Source of the DNA: Acidimicrobiaceae bacterium
GTDB lineage: Bacteria > Actinomycetota > Acidimicrobiia > Acidimicrobiales > Aldehydirespiratoraceae
DNA: 64,000 nt
Assembly (NCBI GenBank): GCA_009842325.1
Contig: VYFQ01000014.1
Span: forward strand, 1 to 64,000
Reading direction: 5' to 3'
Program-made: the position numbers and the translations under genes
The notes under the pieces: model-generated
Told to the model about the DNA's origin: nothing
What the model saw: only the letters and a program-made list of their open reading frames with translations
Database searches by the model: none
Shown: positions 16,750-24,512 of the stretch, one piece after another
Layout: each line of letters begins with the position of its first letter
Position numbering within the stretch: position 1 is the first letter of the stretch

Positions 16750-17532
16750 TCAGTCATCTTCGAACGGTACAACCTCGTCTGGTCGCTTTAGCCCTCCCGA
16801 TGTTGAACTGCTCAGCCCGACGGCCGAATAGATCGTGTAGGACACGGTGTTGAAGACGGCCACCGTAGTCCGAACTGCTGTCACGGCATGTGGCATCTGC
16901 AGCGACCAGTCACCTGCCTTGGTAAGCGCCCAGATGCTGCCCTTCGCGCCGTCGGACAAGCTCTGCGCCGACGGTGGAACGGTCTCCAGCTTCTGTGAGT
17001 CGGCGTGGACGATTGCGTTTCGGAAGTACTGAATCGCGTCAAGTCGGGCGGCGAGCTCCTGCCACTCCCCCGCAAACTCAGCTGGGCTTCCCGAGCCAGC
17101 ACCGCCCAGCGCGACAGCCTTGACTCGGGTCGTGAAGTGGGCCTGCGGGGGAACGACGATCTGGCTTGGGAGGACTCCGAACTGTGCCAACATGAAGTTC
17201 TCAACCTTCTGAGCGTTCGGTGCTGATAGCGGCAAGGAGGTGAGGAGCCGACCGCGCGCTCGAGCTAACTCCTCATCTGTTGCGGCCGTGCTCGCTCCAC
17301 CTCGGAAGCGAATGCGATGATGATGAGCGGCGAGCCCTACATCCACAAGGCCCGCCTCAAGAGCAGCGAGCGCCAAGACTAGTACTGCGCGCCATTCGGC
17401 CTGCGGTTCGCCCGGGGGTCTCCCGGACCCGCGTGAGCGGCGATCCTTGACGATCGACATCAACAACGCAACCGCGCTCCGAAGGTTTGAGTCGTAGTAC
17501 TGCTTCGCAGCATCTGCCGGTGTCAGCCACAT
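16750..17532 (-). CDS. HEPN-domain protein (RiboL-PSP-HEPN-like)
   Basis: A 260-residue protein with a helical core and the motif QYFRNAIVHAD near residue 170, the R-x4-H signature of HEPN domains, which in many defence and toxin systems act as metal-independent RNases. No transmembrane segment or signal peptide is evident. It is convergent to the DISARM-like operon and lies directly downstream of a truncated NYN-domain gene on its own strand (start ATG 17532, 24 bp after that fragment's stop). The pairing hints at a former NYN/HEPN RNA-targeting unit or toxin-antitoxin module; this is inference. An intact antitoxin gene is not visible. Confidence 0.6.
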   Translation of the reverse strand: MWLTPADAAKQYYDSNLRSAVALLMSIVKDRRSRGSGRPPGEPQAEWRAVLVLALAALEAGLVDVGLAAHHHRIRFRGGASTAATDEELARARGRLLTSLPLSAPNAQKVENFMLAQFGVLPSQIVVPPQAHFTTRVKAVALGGAGSGSPAEFAGEWQELAARLDAIQYFRNAIVHADSQKLETVPPSAQSLSDGAKGSIWALTKAGDWSLQMPHAVTAVRTTVAVFNTVSYTIYSAVGLSSSTSGGLKRPDEVVPFEDD

Positions 17533-17556
17533 AGCGCTAGCACCCCTCTGCGAACT

Positions 17557-17703
17557 TCAGCATCGTGTCATGCACTTTCGTCTTCCGGGATGGCGTAAGG
17601 AGTAAGCGGCCTCCAGCTCCGTGCGCGAAGGGGCGAGTCCGATGAGCTTGCCTCCCTCCGCGTACAGGTTGCAAGCCTCGACGAATACAGCGCAGCGGGC
17701 CAC
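17557..17703 (-). pseudogene. truncated NYN-domain (LabA-like) nuclease gene, right copy
   Basis: After a ribosome site (GGGAGGTGA), a GTG start at 17703 opens 48 codons reading VARCAVFVEACNLYAEGG and continuing KLIGLAPS. The NYN beta-strand with its first acidic residue is recognisable, but D is replaced by E in FVEAC. The frame breaks down after about 32 residues, where the sequence ceases to look like a NYN domain and ends at a TGA. A full NYN protein has roughly 200 residues, so this is a remnant. Confidence 0.65.
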
Positions 17704-17727
17704 GGTCAGTCACCTCCCATAAGCAGC

Positions 17728-17773
17728 GCGAGGGCCCACGAGGGGCCCTCGCTCGGCTCCCCAAGGGGGAGCC
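17728..17773 (-). promoter_or_regulatory. tandem hairpins in the leader of the NYN fragment (right copy)
   Basis: A 10-bp perfect stem pairs 17728-17737 with 17743-17752, followed by an 8-bp stem pairing 17755-17762 with 17766-17773. Order, spacing and distance to the ribosome site mirror the left copy at 4515-4562. The sequence of the first stem has changed on both sides while pairing is preserved, which argues for a functional RNA structure. Confidence 0.65.
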
Positions 17774-17849
17774 ATCAGAATGAGACAAGCCTACATGAAT
17801 GGCTCACCGCGGCGATAGCCAACAGGCTGCTTTCTCTTGGCAGTGCCGT

Positions 17850-18146
17850 TCATCCAGTCGTGGTGCGCTCGGGATTCAGCCAGGGCAGGTGACACTCGAA
17901 CTCCTCCATGGAGAAGGGCTCGGCCTTGAAGTCGCGGAAGTAGGTCGGGTGGGTGACCCGGATGGCATCTTCGGAGTCGGCGCCGAGCAGCACGACTTCC
18001 ATGTGCGGCTGGTCGGCGTACTGGCGCTCCCGCTCGCCGTACAGGTCGACAGCCTTCTCGCCGTCGTGGAACCGCTCCATGTCAGCCATGCGGAGTTTCC
18101 TGCGGTCGTAGGTGATGAGGAACCAGATGGTCTCGTCCTTAGCCAT
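17850..18146 (-). CDS. 98-residue conserved-looking hypothetical protein
   Basis: A small soluble protein containing TIWFLITYDRRKLRM and, later, HMEVVLLGADSEDAIRVTH. I do not recognise a characterised family. It starts with ATG at 18146, 20 bp after the prcA stop, so it is probably the last gene of the proteasome transcript. It separates prcA from the NYN/HEPN remnants and the defence island. The alternation of a short beta-rich N-terminus, a charged helix and an acidic loop suggests a small folded domain. There is no signal peptide, membrane segment or metal-binding Cys cluster. Whether it belongs to the proteasome set or to the former NYN module is open. Confidence 0.6.
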   Translation of the reverse strand: MAKDETIWFLITYDRRKLRMADMERFHDGEKAVDLYGERERQYADQPHMEVVLLGADSEDAIRVTHPTYFRDFKAEPFSMEEFECHLPWLNPERTTTG

Positions 18147-18166
18147 GACTATCCGCGGGCGGGCTG

Positions 18167-18856
18167 CTAGGCCTCCAGGATGGCGGCTACTTCTTCGTCG
18201 GTTAGGCGGCGGAAGGCGCGGCGGTCGTTGCCTCGGTCTAGGACCGCGGCTTCGAGGCTCTCGGCGCTGAGGGTGCGCTCGGGGCCGGCCAGGGCGGCAA
18301 CCGCAGCCCGCACGCCGTCGGCCAGCGAGCGGGGCGCGTCGGGCAGGGCCTCCTCGAAGCGCTCCGAGATCTCCTCGGTCTCGCCGCCCAGCACCACCCA
18401 GTCGTCCTCGTCGACCACGGTGCCGTCGTAGAGGATGTGGAACAGCTGGTCGCCGCGGCCGTCGTCCTCCAGGCCGATCTCGGCGACCAGGATCTCCACC
18501 TCCATCGGCTTGAATTCGTTGGTGAAGACGTGCCCGAGGCTCTGGGCGTAGGCGTTGGCCAGGCTGCGGGCGTCCACGTCCTCGCGGCTGAAGGCGAAGC
18601 CCTTCAGGTCGGCGTGGCGCACGCCGGCGATGCGGAGCTGGTCGAACTCGTTGTAGCGGCCCACCCCCGCGAAGGCGATGCGGTCGTAGATCTCGCTCAC
18701 TTTGCGCAGCGTGCTGGAGGTGTTCTCGGCCACGATGGCGATGCCGCCGTCGTAGCGGAAGGCGACCAGGCTGCGGCCCCGGGCGATGCCCTTCTGGGCG
18801 TAGTCGGCCTTGTCCTTCATCATCTGCTCAGGCGGGGCGTAGAAGGGCATCGTCAT
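18167..18856 (-). CDS. prcA: 20S proteasome alpha subunit
   Basis: PrcA forms the outer heptameric rings and gate of the cytosolic 20S proteasome that degrades pupylated proteins delivered by ARC. The 229-residue protein has the actinobacterial alpha N-terminus (MTMPFYAPPEQMMKDKADYAQKG), the RGRSLVAF strand and the usual Ntn-hydrolase fold without a catalytic threonine. Its acidic helical tail ends AAILEA. The start at ATG 18856 follows AGGAGG and overlaps a 16-codon mini-ORF by ATGA. A decayed partial copy lies at 4013-4446, so this locus has been duplicated in part. Confidence 0.95.
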   Translation of the reverse strand: MTMPFYAPPEQMMKDKADYAQKGIARGRSLVAFRYDGGIAIVAENTSSTLRKVSEIYDRIAFAGVGRYNEFDQLRIAGVRHADLKGFAFSREDVDARSLANAYAQSLGHVFTNEFKPMEVEILVAEIGLEDDGRGDQLFHILYDGTVVDEDDWVVLGGETEEISERFEEALPDAPRSLADGVRAAVAALAGPERTLSAESLEAAVLDRGNDRRAFRRLTDEEVAAILEA

Positions 18857-18903
18857 CGCTGATCGAGCCTCCTGATGGGCGCCACATAGAAGGGCATCGT
18901 CAT
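18853..18903 (-). CDS. 16-codon mini-ORF coupling prcB to prcA
   Basis: ATG at 18903 overlaps the prcB stop (ATGA) and opens a 16-codon frame, MTMPFYVAPIRRLDQR, whose TGA overlaps the prcA start (ATGA again). Its first six codons repeat those of prcA, so it arose by duplication of the prcA start. It also carries the AGGAGG of prcA. It may keep ribosomes moving from prcB to prcA and so balance subunit synthesis, or it may simply be a neutral duplication. Confidence 0.45.
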   Translation of the reverse strand: MTMPFYVAPIRRLDQR

Positions 18904-19727
18904 GATGCGCCCCCCTCGCCCTCGCGGCGGGTGCGGTGGCGGCGCAGCAGCCGCTCGGTACGGCGGCGCAACTCGGCGTCGTCGAGGCGCACGTAGCCGT
19001 CGGCGTCGATCACGGCCACCACGGGGAACACGTCCCGCACCGGGTCAGGGCCTCCGGTGGCCGAATCGGCGTCGGAGGCCACGTACAGCGCGTCCAGCAC
19101 CAGGTCGACAGCCGCGGCCCGTGTCATCGACGGCCGGAACCCCAGCTTCACCACGGTGTCGGCGTGCAGTGAGCCGGAGCCGGTGGCCGCATGGTCGCGC
19201 TCCTCGTAGCGCCCGCCGGTGACGTCGTACTCGAAGAGGCGGCCCCTAGAGGACGCAGTGTCGAAGCCCGCGAAGATGGGCACCACCACCATGCCCTGCA
19301 TGGCCGCGGGCAGGTTGGCTCGCACCATCTGGCCGAGCTGGTTGGCCTTGCCCTCGAGGCTGATCTGGGTTCCTTCCACCTTCTCGTAGTGCTCAAGTTG
19401 GAGTTGGAAGAGCCGCACCATCTCTGTGGAGGGGCCGGCCGCGCCGGCGATGGCCACACCAGAATGCCGGTCGGCGGGGAACACCTTCTCGATGCGGTGG
19501 TTACTGATCAGATGCCCCGCGGTCGCTCGCCGATCACCCGCCAGGACCACCCCCGAGTCGTAGCGCACGGCCACGCAGGTTGTGCCGTGGGGGATCTCCG
19601 GCGGCGCCTGCGGGTGCTGGGCGGCCGCGCCGAGCGGACCGGACTCCGGGCCGGCGCCGGTAAGACGCAGCAGCGCGGCGAAGTCGGGTCCGGGATCGTC
19701 GTGGGGCCCGAAGCGGGGCAGGCTCAC
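18900..19727 (-). CDS. prcB: 20S proteasome beta subunit
   Basis: PrcB is the catalytic subunit of the bacterial 20S proteasome. The 275-residue precursor has a 48-residue propeptide ending in PHG. Cleavage exposes Thr49 (TTCVAVRY), the N-terminal nucleophile. The expected lysine is in the strand around GDRRAT and the SGSLHAD region is present. The start is GTG at 19727, overlapping the pup stop by four bases (GTGA). The acidic-basic tail rich in Arg is family-typical. The order dop-pup-prcB-prcA is the standard actinobacterial arrangement. Confidence 0.95.
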   Translation of the reverse strand: MSLPRFGPHDDPGPDFAALLRLTGAGPESGPLGAAAQHPQAPPEIPHGTTCVAVRYDSGVVLAGDRRATAGHLISNHRIEKVFPADRHSGVAIAGAAGPSTEMVRLFQLQLEHYEKVEGTQISLEGKANQLGQMVRANLPAAMQGMVVVPIFAGFDTASSRGRLFEYDVTGGRYEERDHAATGSGSLHADTVVKLGFRPSMTRAAAVDLVLDALYVASDADSATGGPDPVRDVFPVVAVIDADGYVRLDDAELRRRTERLLRRHRTRREGEGGAS

Positions 19728-19918
19728 TCGCCGCCCTTTTGGATGTAGCTCTTCACGAAGTCCTCGGCGTTGGTCTCGAGCACCTCGTCGATCTCGTCGA
19801 GCAGGTCGTCGAGTTGGGCCTTGATGTCCGAGCCCCGCTCGGACGCGGGCGGCGCCTCCTCCACGGACTGGTCGCGGTTCGCCGGCGCCGGCTTGCGGAT
19901 CTGCTCTCGTTCGGCCAC
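19724..19918 (-). CDS. pup: prokaryotic ubiquitin-like protein Pup
   Basis: This 64-residue, largely disordered tag has the Pup C-terminal half IDEVLETNAEDFVKSYIQKGGE. Pup is ligated through its C-terminal glutamate to substrate lysines by PafA and recognised by the coiled coils of ARC. The gene encodes GGE directly, not GGQ, so deamidation by Dop would not be needed before ligation; Dop would then act mainly as depupylase. The ligase gene pafA is not in the window. It lies 46 bp after dop and is coupled to prcB. Confidence 0.95.
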   Translation of the reverse strand: MAEREQIRKPAPANRDQSVEEAPPASERGSDIKAQLDDLLDEIDEVLETNAEDFVKSYIQKGGE

Positions 19919-19964
19919 TGGAATCCTCCCGGCTCGATGCGTACCTCAGTTTTCCACAAGGAGG

Positions 19965-21482
19965 TTACGCGCCCGCGGCCCCCAAGCGGCGAAGCAGGTC
20001 GATCGCGGAGCCGCATTCGTCGAACATCGCGCCCACATGGGCGACGGTTCCCCTCGTCGGCTCGGTCATGGAGACCCGCCGCAGCGAGCCCTCGCCCACG
20101 TCGAAGACGATCGAATCCCAGTTGGCCGCCACCACCTCCGCCGCGAAGCGTTGCAGGCAGCGCCCCCTGAAAAAGGCGCGGGTGTCGGGCGGCGGCTCGG
20201 TCATGGCCAGCTCGGCCTCGTCCTCGTGCACCAGGGTCTCCAGCCCTGCCCTGGCCGCCAGCGACTTGGCGGGACGCAGATCGTGGTACTGGATGTCGAG
20301 GGCCCGGAGCCGGGCGTCCTGGAAGTCGAGGTCGTGTCGCTCCCGGAAGCCCTCCAGCAGCCGGAGCTTGGCCACCCAGTCGATCTGCGCGGCCAGTTCC
20401 ATCGGGTCTCGTTCCAGACCGCCGAGCACTGCCTCCCAGCGATCCAGGACCTGGTGGGCGACCTCCCCGCCCACCGCGTCCGCGCCCCTCGTCTCCACGT
20501 AGGCGCGGGCCGCAGCCATCAGCTCCCACTGCGCGCCCAGAGCGGTGATGGTGGAGCCGTCGACGAGTTCCAGCGGCTCTCGCAGCGACAGGTCGCGGCT
20601 CACCTGGCGAAGCGCCGCCACCGGCGTGGCGAAGCGCAGCTCGCGGGGAACGGCGTCGTCCTCGGTGAGGGCCATGACCAGCGCAGTCGTGCCCACCTTG
20701 AGGAACGTGGCCACCTGCGACATGTTGGCGTCGCCCACGATCACGTGCAGGCGCCGGTACTTGGCCGCGTCGGCGTGAGGCTCGTCGCGGGTGTTGACGA
20801 TGGGACGCTTGAGAGTGGTCTCCAGGCCGACCTCCTCCTCGATGAAGTCGGCCCGCTGGGAGATCTGGTAGCCCGCCTCGTCCAGGCGCATCCCCGGGGT
20901 CTCGGTGCCCAACTTGCCGGCGCCGCAGTAGATCTGGCGGGTGACGAAGTGCGCGGTGGCATGGGTGACTATCCGCGAGAACGGCACGGCCCGGCTCACC
21001 AGGTAGTTCTCGTGGCAGCCGTAGCTGTTGCCCTTGCCGTCGGAGTTGTTCTTGTAGACCACGATCTCCTCGTCGGGCGGCAGCAGCCTCCGCACCGCCT
21101 CCATGGAGCGGGCCGCGATCAGCTCGGCCGCCCGGTCGTAGACGACCACCGAGTGGGCATCGGCGCACTCGGGGGTGGACAGCTCCGGGTGGGCGTGGTC
21201 GACGTAGTAGCGGGCGCCGTTGGTGAGCACCGCGTTCACCAGGTGGGTCTCGATCTCGGGCGCGAGCGAGCCCGCGGGAGCGCCGCCCCGGGCGTCGTTG
21301 CCCGGTGTCTCGTCGGTGAAGTCCCAGCCCACCGCGGCCCGGCCCGGCTCGGGTGCCTGATGGGTGGCGATCAGGTAGGCGTTGATCAGCAGCGAGGACG
21401 CCGAGATCGGGTTGGGCTCCGGAGCGCCCCGGTGGACGATGCCGTACTCGGTTTCGAGCCCGAGCGTCTTGGGGACAGCCAT
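19965..21482 (-). CDS. dop: Pup deamidase/depupylase Dop
   Basis: A 505-residue member of the carboxylate-amine ligase-like Dop/PafA family, which removes Pup from substrates and deamidates PupQ where present. It begins MAVPKTLGLETEYGIV with the nucleotide/metal-binding GLETEYG. It then shows DARGG, LTNGARYYVDHAHPE, YKNNSDGKGNSYGCHENYL and LETTLKRPIVNTRDEPH, and ends in the Dop-type block TRAFFRGRCLQRFAAEV. These features fit Dop better than PafA. The start is the ATG at 21482; the longer open frame upstream overlaps the ABC ATPase gene and is not coding. It is the first gene of the dop-pup-prcB-prcA block, 47 bp after the ABC ATPase gene. Confidence 0.9.
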   Translation of the reverse strand: MAVPKTLGLETEYGIVHRGAPEPNPISASSLLINAYLIATHQAPEPGRAAVGWDFTDETPGNDARGGAPAGSLAPEIETHLVNAVLTNGARYYVDHAHPELSTPECADAHSVVVYDRAAELIAARSMEAVRRLLPPDEEIVVYKNNSDGKGNSYGCHENYLVSRAVPFSRIVTHATAHFVTRQIYCGAGKLGTETPGMRLDEAGYQISQRADFIEEEVGLETTLKRPIVNTRDEPHADAAKYRRLHVIVGDANMSQVATFLKVGTTALVMALTEDDAVPRELRFATPVAALRQVSRDLSLREPLELVDGSTITALGAQWELMAAARAYVETRGADAVGGEVAHQVLDRWEAVLGGLERDPMELAAQIDWVAKLRLLEGFRERHDLDFQDARLRALDIQYHDLRPAKSLAARAGLETLVHEDEAELAMTEPPPDTRAFFRGRCLQRFAAEVVAANWDSIVFDVGEGSLRRVSMTEPTRGTVAHVGAMFDECGSAIDLLRRLGAAGA

Positions 21483-21529
21483 CGAGCGGCACGCTACCCC
21501 AGGCTGGCTGCCGGTCGGGGCTGTCGGGG

Positions 21530-22309
21530 CTAGAGGATCTGGGAGAGGAACAGCTTGGTGCGCTCCTCCTGGGGGTTGGTGAAGAAGTGCTCGGGGGTGC
21601 CGGTTTCGACGATCTGGCCGTCCTCCATGAAGATCACCCGGTCGGCGACCTCGCGGGCGAAGCCCATCTCGTGGGTGACCACCATCATCGTCATGCCCGA
21701 GGTGGCCAGCTCCTTCATCACGTCGAGAACCTCTTTGATCATCTCGGGGTCCAGCGCCGAGGTGGGCTCGTCGAAGAGCATGATCCTGGGCTCCATGGCC
21801 AGCGCCCGGGCGATGGCCACCCGCTGCTGCTGGCCGCCCGAGAGCTGGCCCGGGTACTTCTCGGCCTGCTCGGGTATGCCGACCCGCTCCAGCAGCGAAC
21901 GGGCCAGCTCCTCGGCCTCCCCCTTCGGCTTCTTGCGGACCCAGATAGGCGCCAGCATGATGTTGTCGAGCACGGTGAGGTGCGGGAACAGGTTGAACTG
22001 CTGGAACACCATGCCGACCTCGGAGCGGATCTTCTCGATGTTGCGCAGGTCGTTGGTCAGCTCCACACCGTCGATGACGATGCGGCCCTCCTGATGGGCC
22101 TCGAGGCGGTTGATGCAGCGGATCCAGGTGGACTTTCCCGAGCCCGACGGGCCGAGCACCACCACCACCTCGCGCTCCTTGATGACGGCGGTGATCCCGT
22201 CGAGGGCCTGGAAGTCCCCGAACCACTTGTTGACCCCCTCGCAGACGATCATGTCGTCGCGGGCGGCGAGCTCCTCGGTCAAGGCGGTGGTGGCGTCGCT
22301 GACACTCAT
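21530..22309 (-). CDS. aapP: amino-acid ABC transporter ATPase (AapP/GlnQ type)
   Basis: The 259-residue cytoplasmic ATPase powers the importer encoded just upstream. It has Walker [10 protein letters not shown], the signature [15 protein letters not shown], Walker [13 protein letters not shown] and the polar amino-acid transporter hallmark [14 protein letters not shown]. The start is the ATG at 22309, preceded by a purine-rich GGGGGATG region; an upstream extension has no family similarity. It follows the permease gene by 40 bp and precedes dop by 47 bp, so it is probably co-transcribed with the Pup-proteasome genes. Confidence 0.9.
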   Translation of the reverse strand: MSVSDATTALTEELAARDDMIVCEGVNKWFGDFQALDGITAVIKEREVVVVLGPSGSGKSTWIRCINRLEAHQEGRIVIDGVELTNDLRNIEKIRSEVGMVFQQFNLFPHLTVLDNIMLAPIWVRKKPKGEAEELARSLLERVGIPEQAEKYPGQLSGGQQQRVAIARALAMEPRIMLFDEPTSALDPEMIKEVLDVMKELATSGMTMMVVTHEMGFAREVADRVIFMEDGQIVETGTPEHFFTNPQEERTKLFLSQIL

Positions 22310-22349
22310 GGCTTCATCCCCCTGCGGTGTGTGTGGACGGTCGGCACGG

Positions 22350-24494
22350 CTAGCGCTCCCCCACTCCCAGCCGCTTCTCGAGGCGCTGGCTGTGCTTGGA
22401 CATGTTGTAGGCGAAGATCCAGTAGATGAACGACACGAACAGCAGGCCCTCACGCTTGACGCCCAGGAACTCCGACTGGGCGGAGATGACCTTGTCGGCG
22501 ATCCGCAGGAAGTCGAAGATGCCGACGATGGCCAGCAGCGAGGTCTCCTTGAAGGTGGCGATGACCTGGCCGACCAGCGGCGGTATCGACACCCGCAGCG
22601 CCTGGGGCAGCACGATGAACAGGGTGCGCTGGACGGTGGTGAACCCGACCGCGTCGGAGGCCTCGTACTGGCCGCGGCGGACGGCCTGCAAGCCGCCGCG
22701 GACGTTCTCGGCCAGGTAGGCGGCCGAGAACAGCGAGAAGCCGATGGTGGCCCCGGCGATGTCCACCAGCGTCATGTTGTCGGGAAGGAACAGGTTGAAG
22801 ATCAGGGTGAAGAAGAACAGCACCGTGATCAGCGGCACGCCCCGGAACACCTCGATGTAGGCGGTGGACAGCACCCTGAAGATCGGCAGCTTGGACGTGC
22901 GGGCCAGCGCCAGCAGCACACCCATCGGGAAGGCCAGCAGCAGCGTGAACACAGCCACGATGAGGGTGATGCCGAAGCCGCCGATCAGGGCGTCGGTGGG
23001 CGTGTCGACGGTCGAGGGAGAGTTGACCAGCGTGACCAACCAGTGGAACACGGCCATGGTCGCCACCCAGACGGCCACCAGCTTCATTCGCTGGGCGCGG
23101 TCCCCGGCGAAGTTGTGGGCCAGCAGGGCGACCACCGCCAGCAGCAGGAAGCTGATTCGCGCCTTCTGCAGCATCGGGTACCAACCGAAGTACGCGGCCA
23201 CCCAGTTGAGGGCGGCCACCGCCACCAGCACGACGGCGATCACCCTCCCGGCCTCGCCGATGCGGGGATGGGCCAGGAACCACACCACCAGGCCCCCGAA
23301 GGCGGCGAAGAACACCGCCATCGGCAGGTCGGTGGACAGCACGTGGTCCCAGTCGAGGTCGGGGTCGCGCAGCACGGCCCAGTACAGGACGAAGGGGGTC
23401 AGCACCCACAGCAGGTTCAGCGGGACCCGCAGCTTGGGGCCCGCCCCCGCCGCCCGGAGCACCCGCCCCAGCTCGAAGGTAGCCACCAGCAGGACCAGCA
23501 TGACCGTCCACGGCAGCTTCGTGGTCATCGCCACCGTGCGGCCGGGCTCGTTGATGAACTCGCCCTCCAGGAAGCCGTAGTGCCCCCACGGGTACACCCA
23601 CGCCGACAGGACCATCACCCCGGCGCCGACGAAGAACACATACATGGCCGGCACAAAGGTGTTGCGCCGGCGGGCGTCGCCCAGCCCGAGCCACAAGGCC
23701 GCGCCAGCGCCGGCGAGCAAGGCCGCGGCCAGCCACCACCAGGCCCGGTCCGACATGGCGTCGGCGAACGACTCCCGGACGACCTCGCCGGTTGCGTACT
23801 GCTGCACGATCAGCACCCCGACGCTCACCAGTACGAGCGCGCCGTGAGCGGTCCTCGGCTCCGGCCCGCCCCGTAGGTAGGTGCCCTGGAGGTGGAACCA
23901 CACCGCCAGCGCGACGTTGGCCAGCACCAGCACGACCAGCACCGCGAATGCGTTGGCGTCCAGCCAGCCGACGAAGGAGTCGCCGCCGGCCGCTGAGGCG
24001 TCGCGGTGCAGGGCCACGCCCTCGTCGTCGACGATGGCCGATGGCTCGCGCAGCACGATCCCCAGAGCGATCACGCCGCCGGTGGCCATCAGGTTCATCG
24101 ACAGCTTCTTCATCGAGATGCCGCGGCCAGCCCGGGCCAGCAGCCCCACCGACAGCCCGGATAGCACCGCGATGGCGCCCACGCAGACCCAGATTCGTGC
24201 GTACTGATCCTGGGGGTAGGCGTGGGTGAACAGGAACCGCATGTTGGTCTTGACGGCCCGCCAGGTCCGCTCCTCGCTGAACGTGAAGTTGAGCAGGCCC
24301 CGCACCGCCAGCAGCACCAGCAGCGAGAACACGACGGTGAGCAGCGAGTTGACCGGAGAGGAGAACAGGTTCCTTCCCAGCCACTCGCCCGCCGACAGGC
24401 TCGGCTCCTCGGGCTTCTGGGCCGGCCCGCGCTCGCCGTCCCACGGCTCCACCGGACCGGCGCCGGCGGCCGGATCACCCATCGTCGCGGTCAT
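22350..24494 (-). CDS. aapM: amino-acid ABC permease (AapM type) with very long membrane N-terminus
   Basis: This integral membrane permease subunit has 714 residues; AapM proteins usually have about 380. The last 230 residues are the classical permease domain, including [17 protein letters not shown], the EAA-type loop [24 protein letters not shown], and SLLAIVG. The first 480 residues add about ten hydrophobic segments. Some correspond to the AapM/AapQ extra helices, but the block is much longer than normal. The partner permease, ATPase and two binding proteins are adjacent, so it should be the second half of a heterodimeric channel for L-amino acids. Confidence 0.85.
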   Translation of the reverse strand: MTATMGDPAAGAGPVEPWDGERGPAQKPEEPSLSAGEWLGRNLFSSPVNSLLTVVFSLLVLLAVRGLLNFTFSEERTWRAVKTNMRFLFTHAYPQDQYARIWVCVGAIAVLSGLSVGLLARAGRGISMKKLSMNLMATGGVIALGIVLREPSAIVDDEGVALHRDASAAGGDSFVGWLDANAFAVLVVLVLANVALAVWFHLQGTYLRGGPEPRTAHGALVLVSVGVLIVQQYATGEVVRESFADAMSDRAWWWLAAALLAGAGAALWLGLGDARRRNTFVPAMYVFFVGAGVMVLSAWVYPWGHYGFLEGEFINEPGRTVAMTTKLPWTVMLVLLVATFELGRVLRAAGAGPKLRVPLNLLWVLTPFVLYWAVLRDPDLDWDHVLSTDLPMAVFFAAFGGLVVWFLAHPRIGEAGRVIAVVLVAVAALNWVAAYFGWYPMLQKARISFLLLAVVALLAHNFAGDRAQRMKLVAVWVATMAVFHWLVTLVNSPSTVDTPTDALIGGFGITLIVAVFTLLLAFPMGVLLALARTSKLPIFRVLSTAYIEVFRGVPLITVLFFFTLIFNLFLPDNMTLVDIAGATIGFSLFSAAYLAENVRGGLQAVRRGQYEASDAVGFTTVQRTLFIVLPQALRVSIPPLVGQVIATFKETSLLAIVGIFDFLRIADKVISAQSEFLGVKREGLLFVSFIYWIFAYNMSKHSQRLEKRLGVGER

Positions 24495-24512
24495 CGCAGC
24501 ACTCCAGGCATC

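Noticed and set aside
3860..17790. Classical genomic island with integrase and att sites
   Set aside because: The flanking similarity is duplicated prcA/NYN DNA, not a clean att repeat, and no integrase or transposase gene is present.
22110..23876. Long open frame antisense to the amino-acid permease gene
   Set aside because: It is a composition shadow: repetitive His/Gln/Arg-rich sequence with no family motifs, opposite to a gene with clear transporter motifs.
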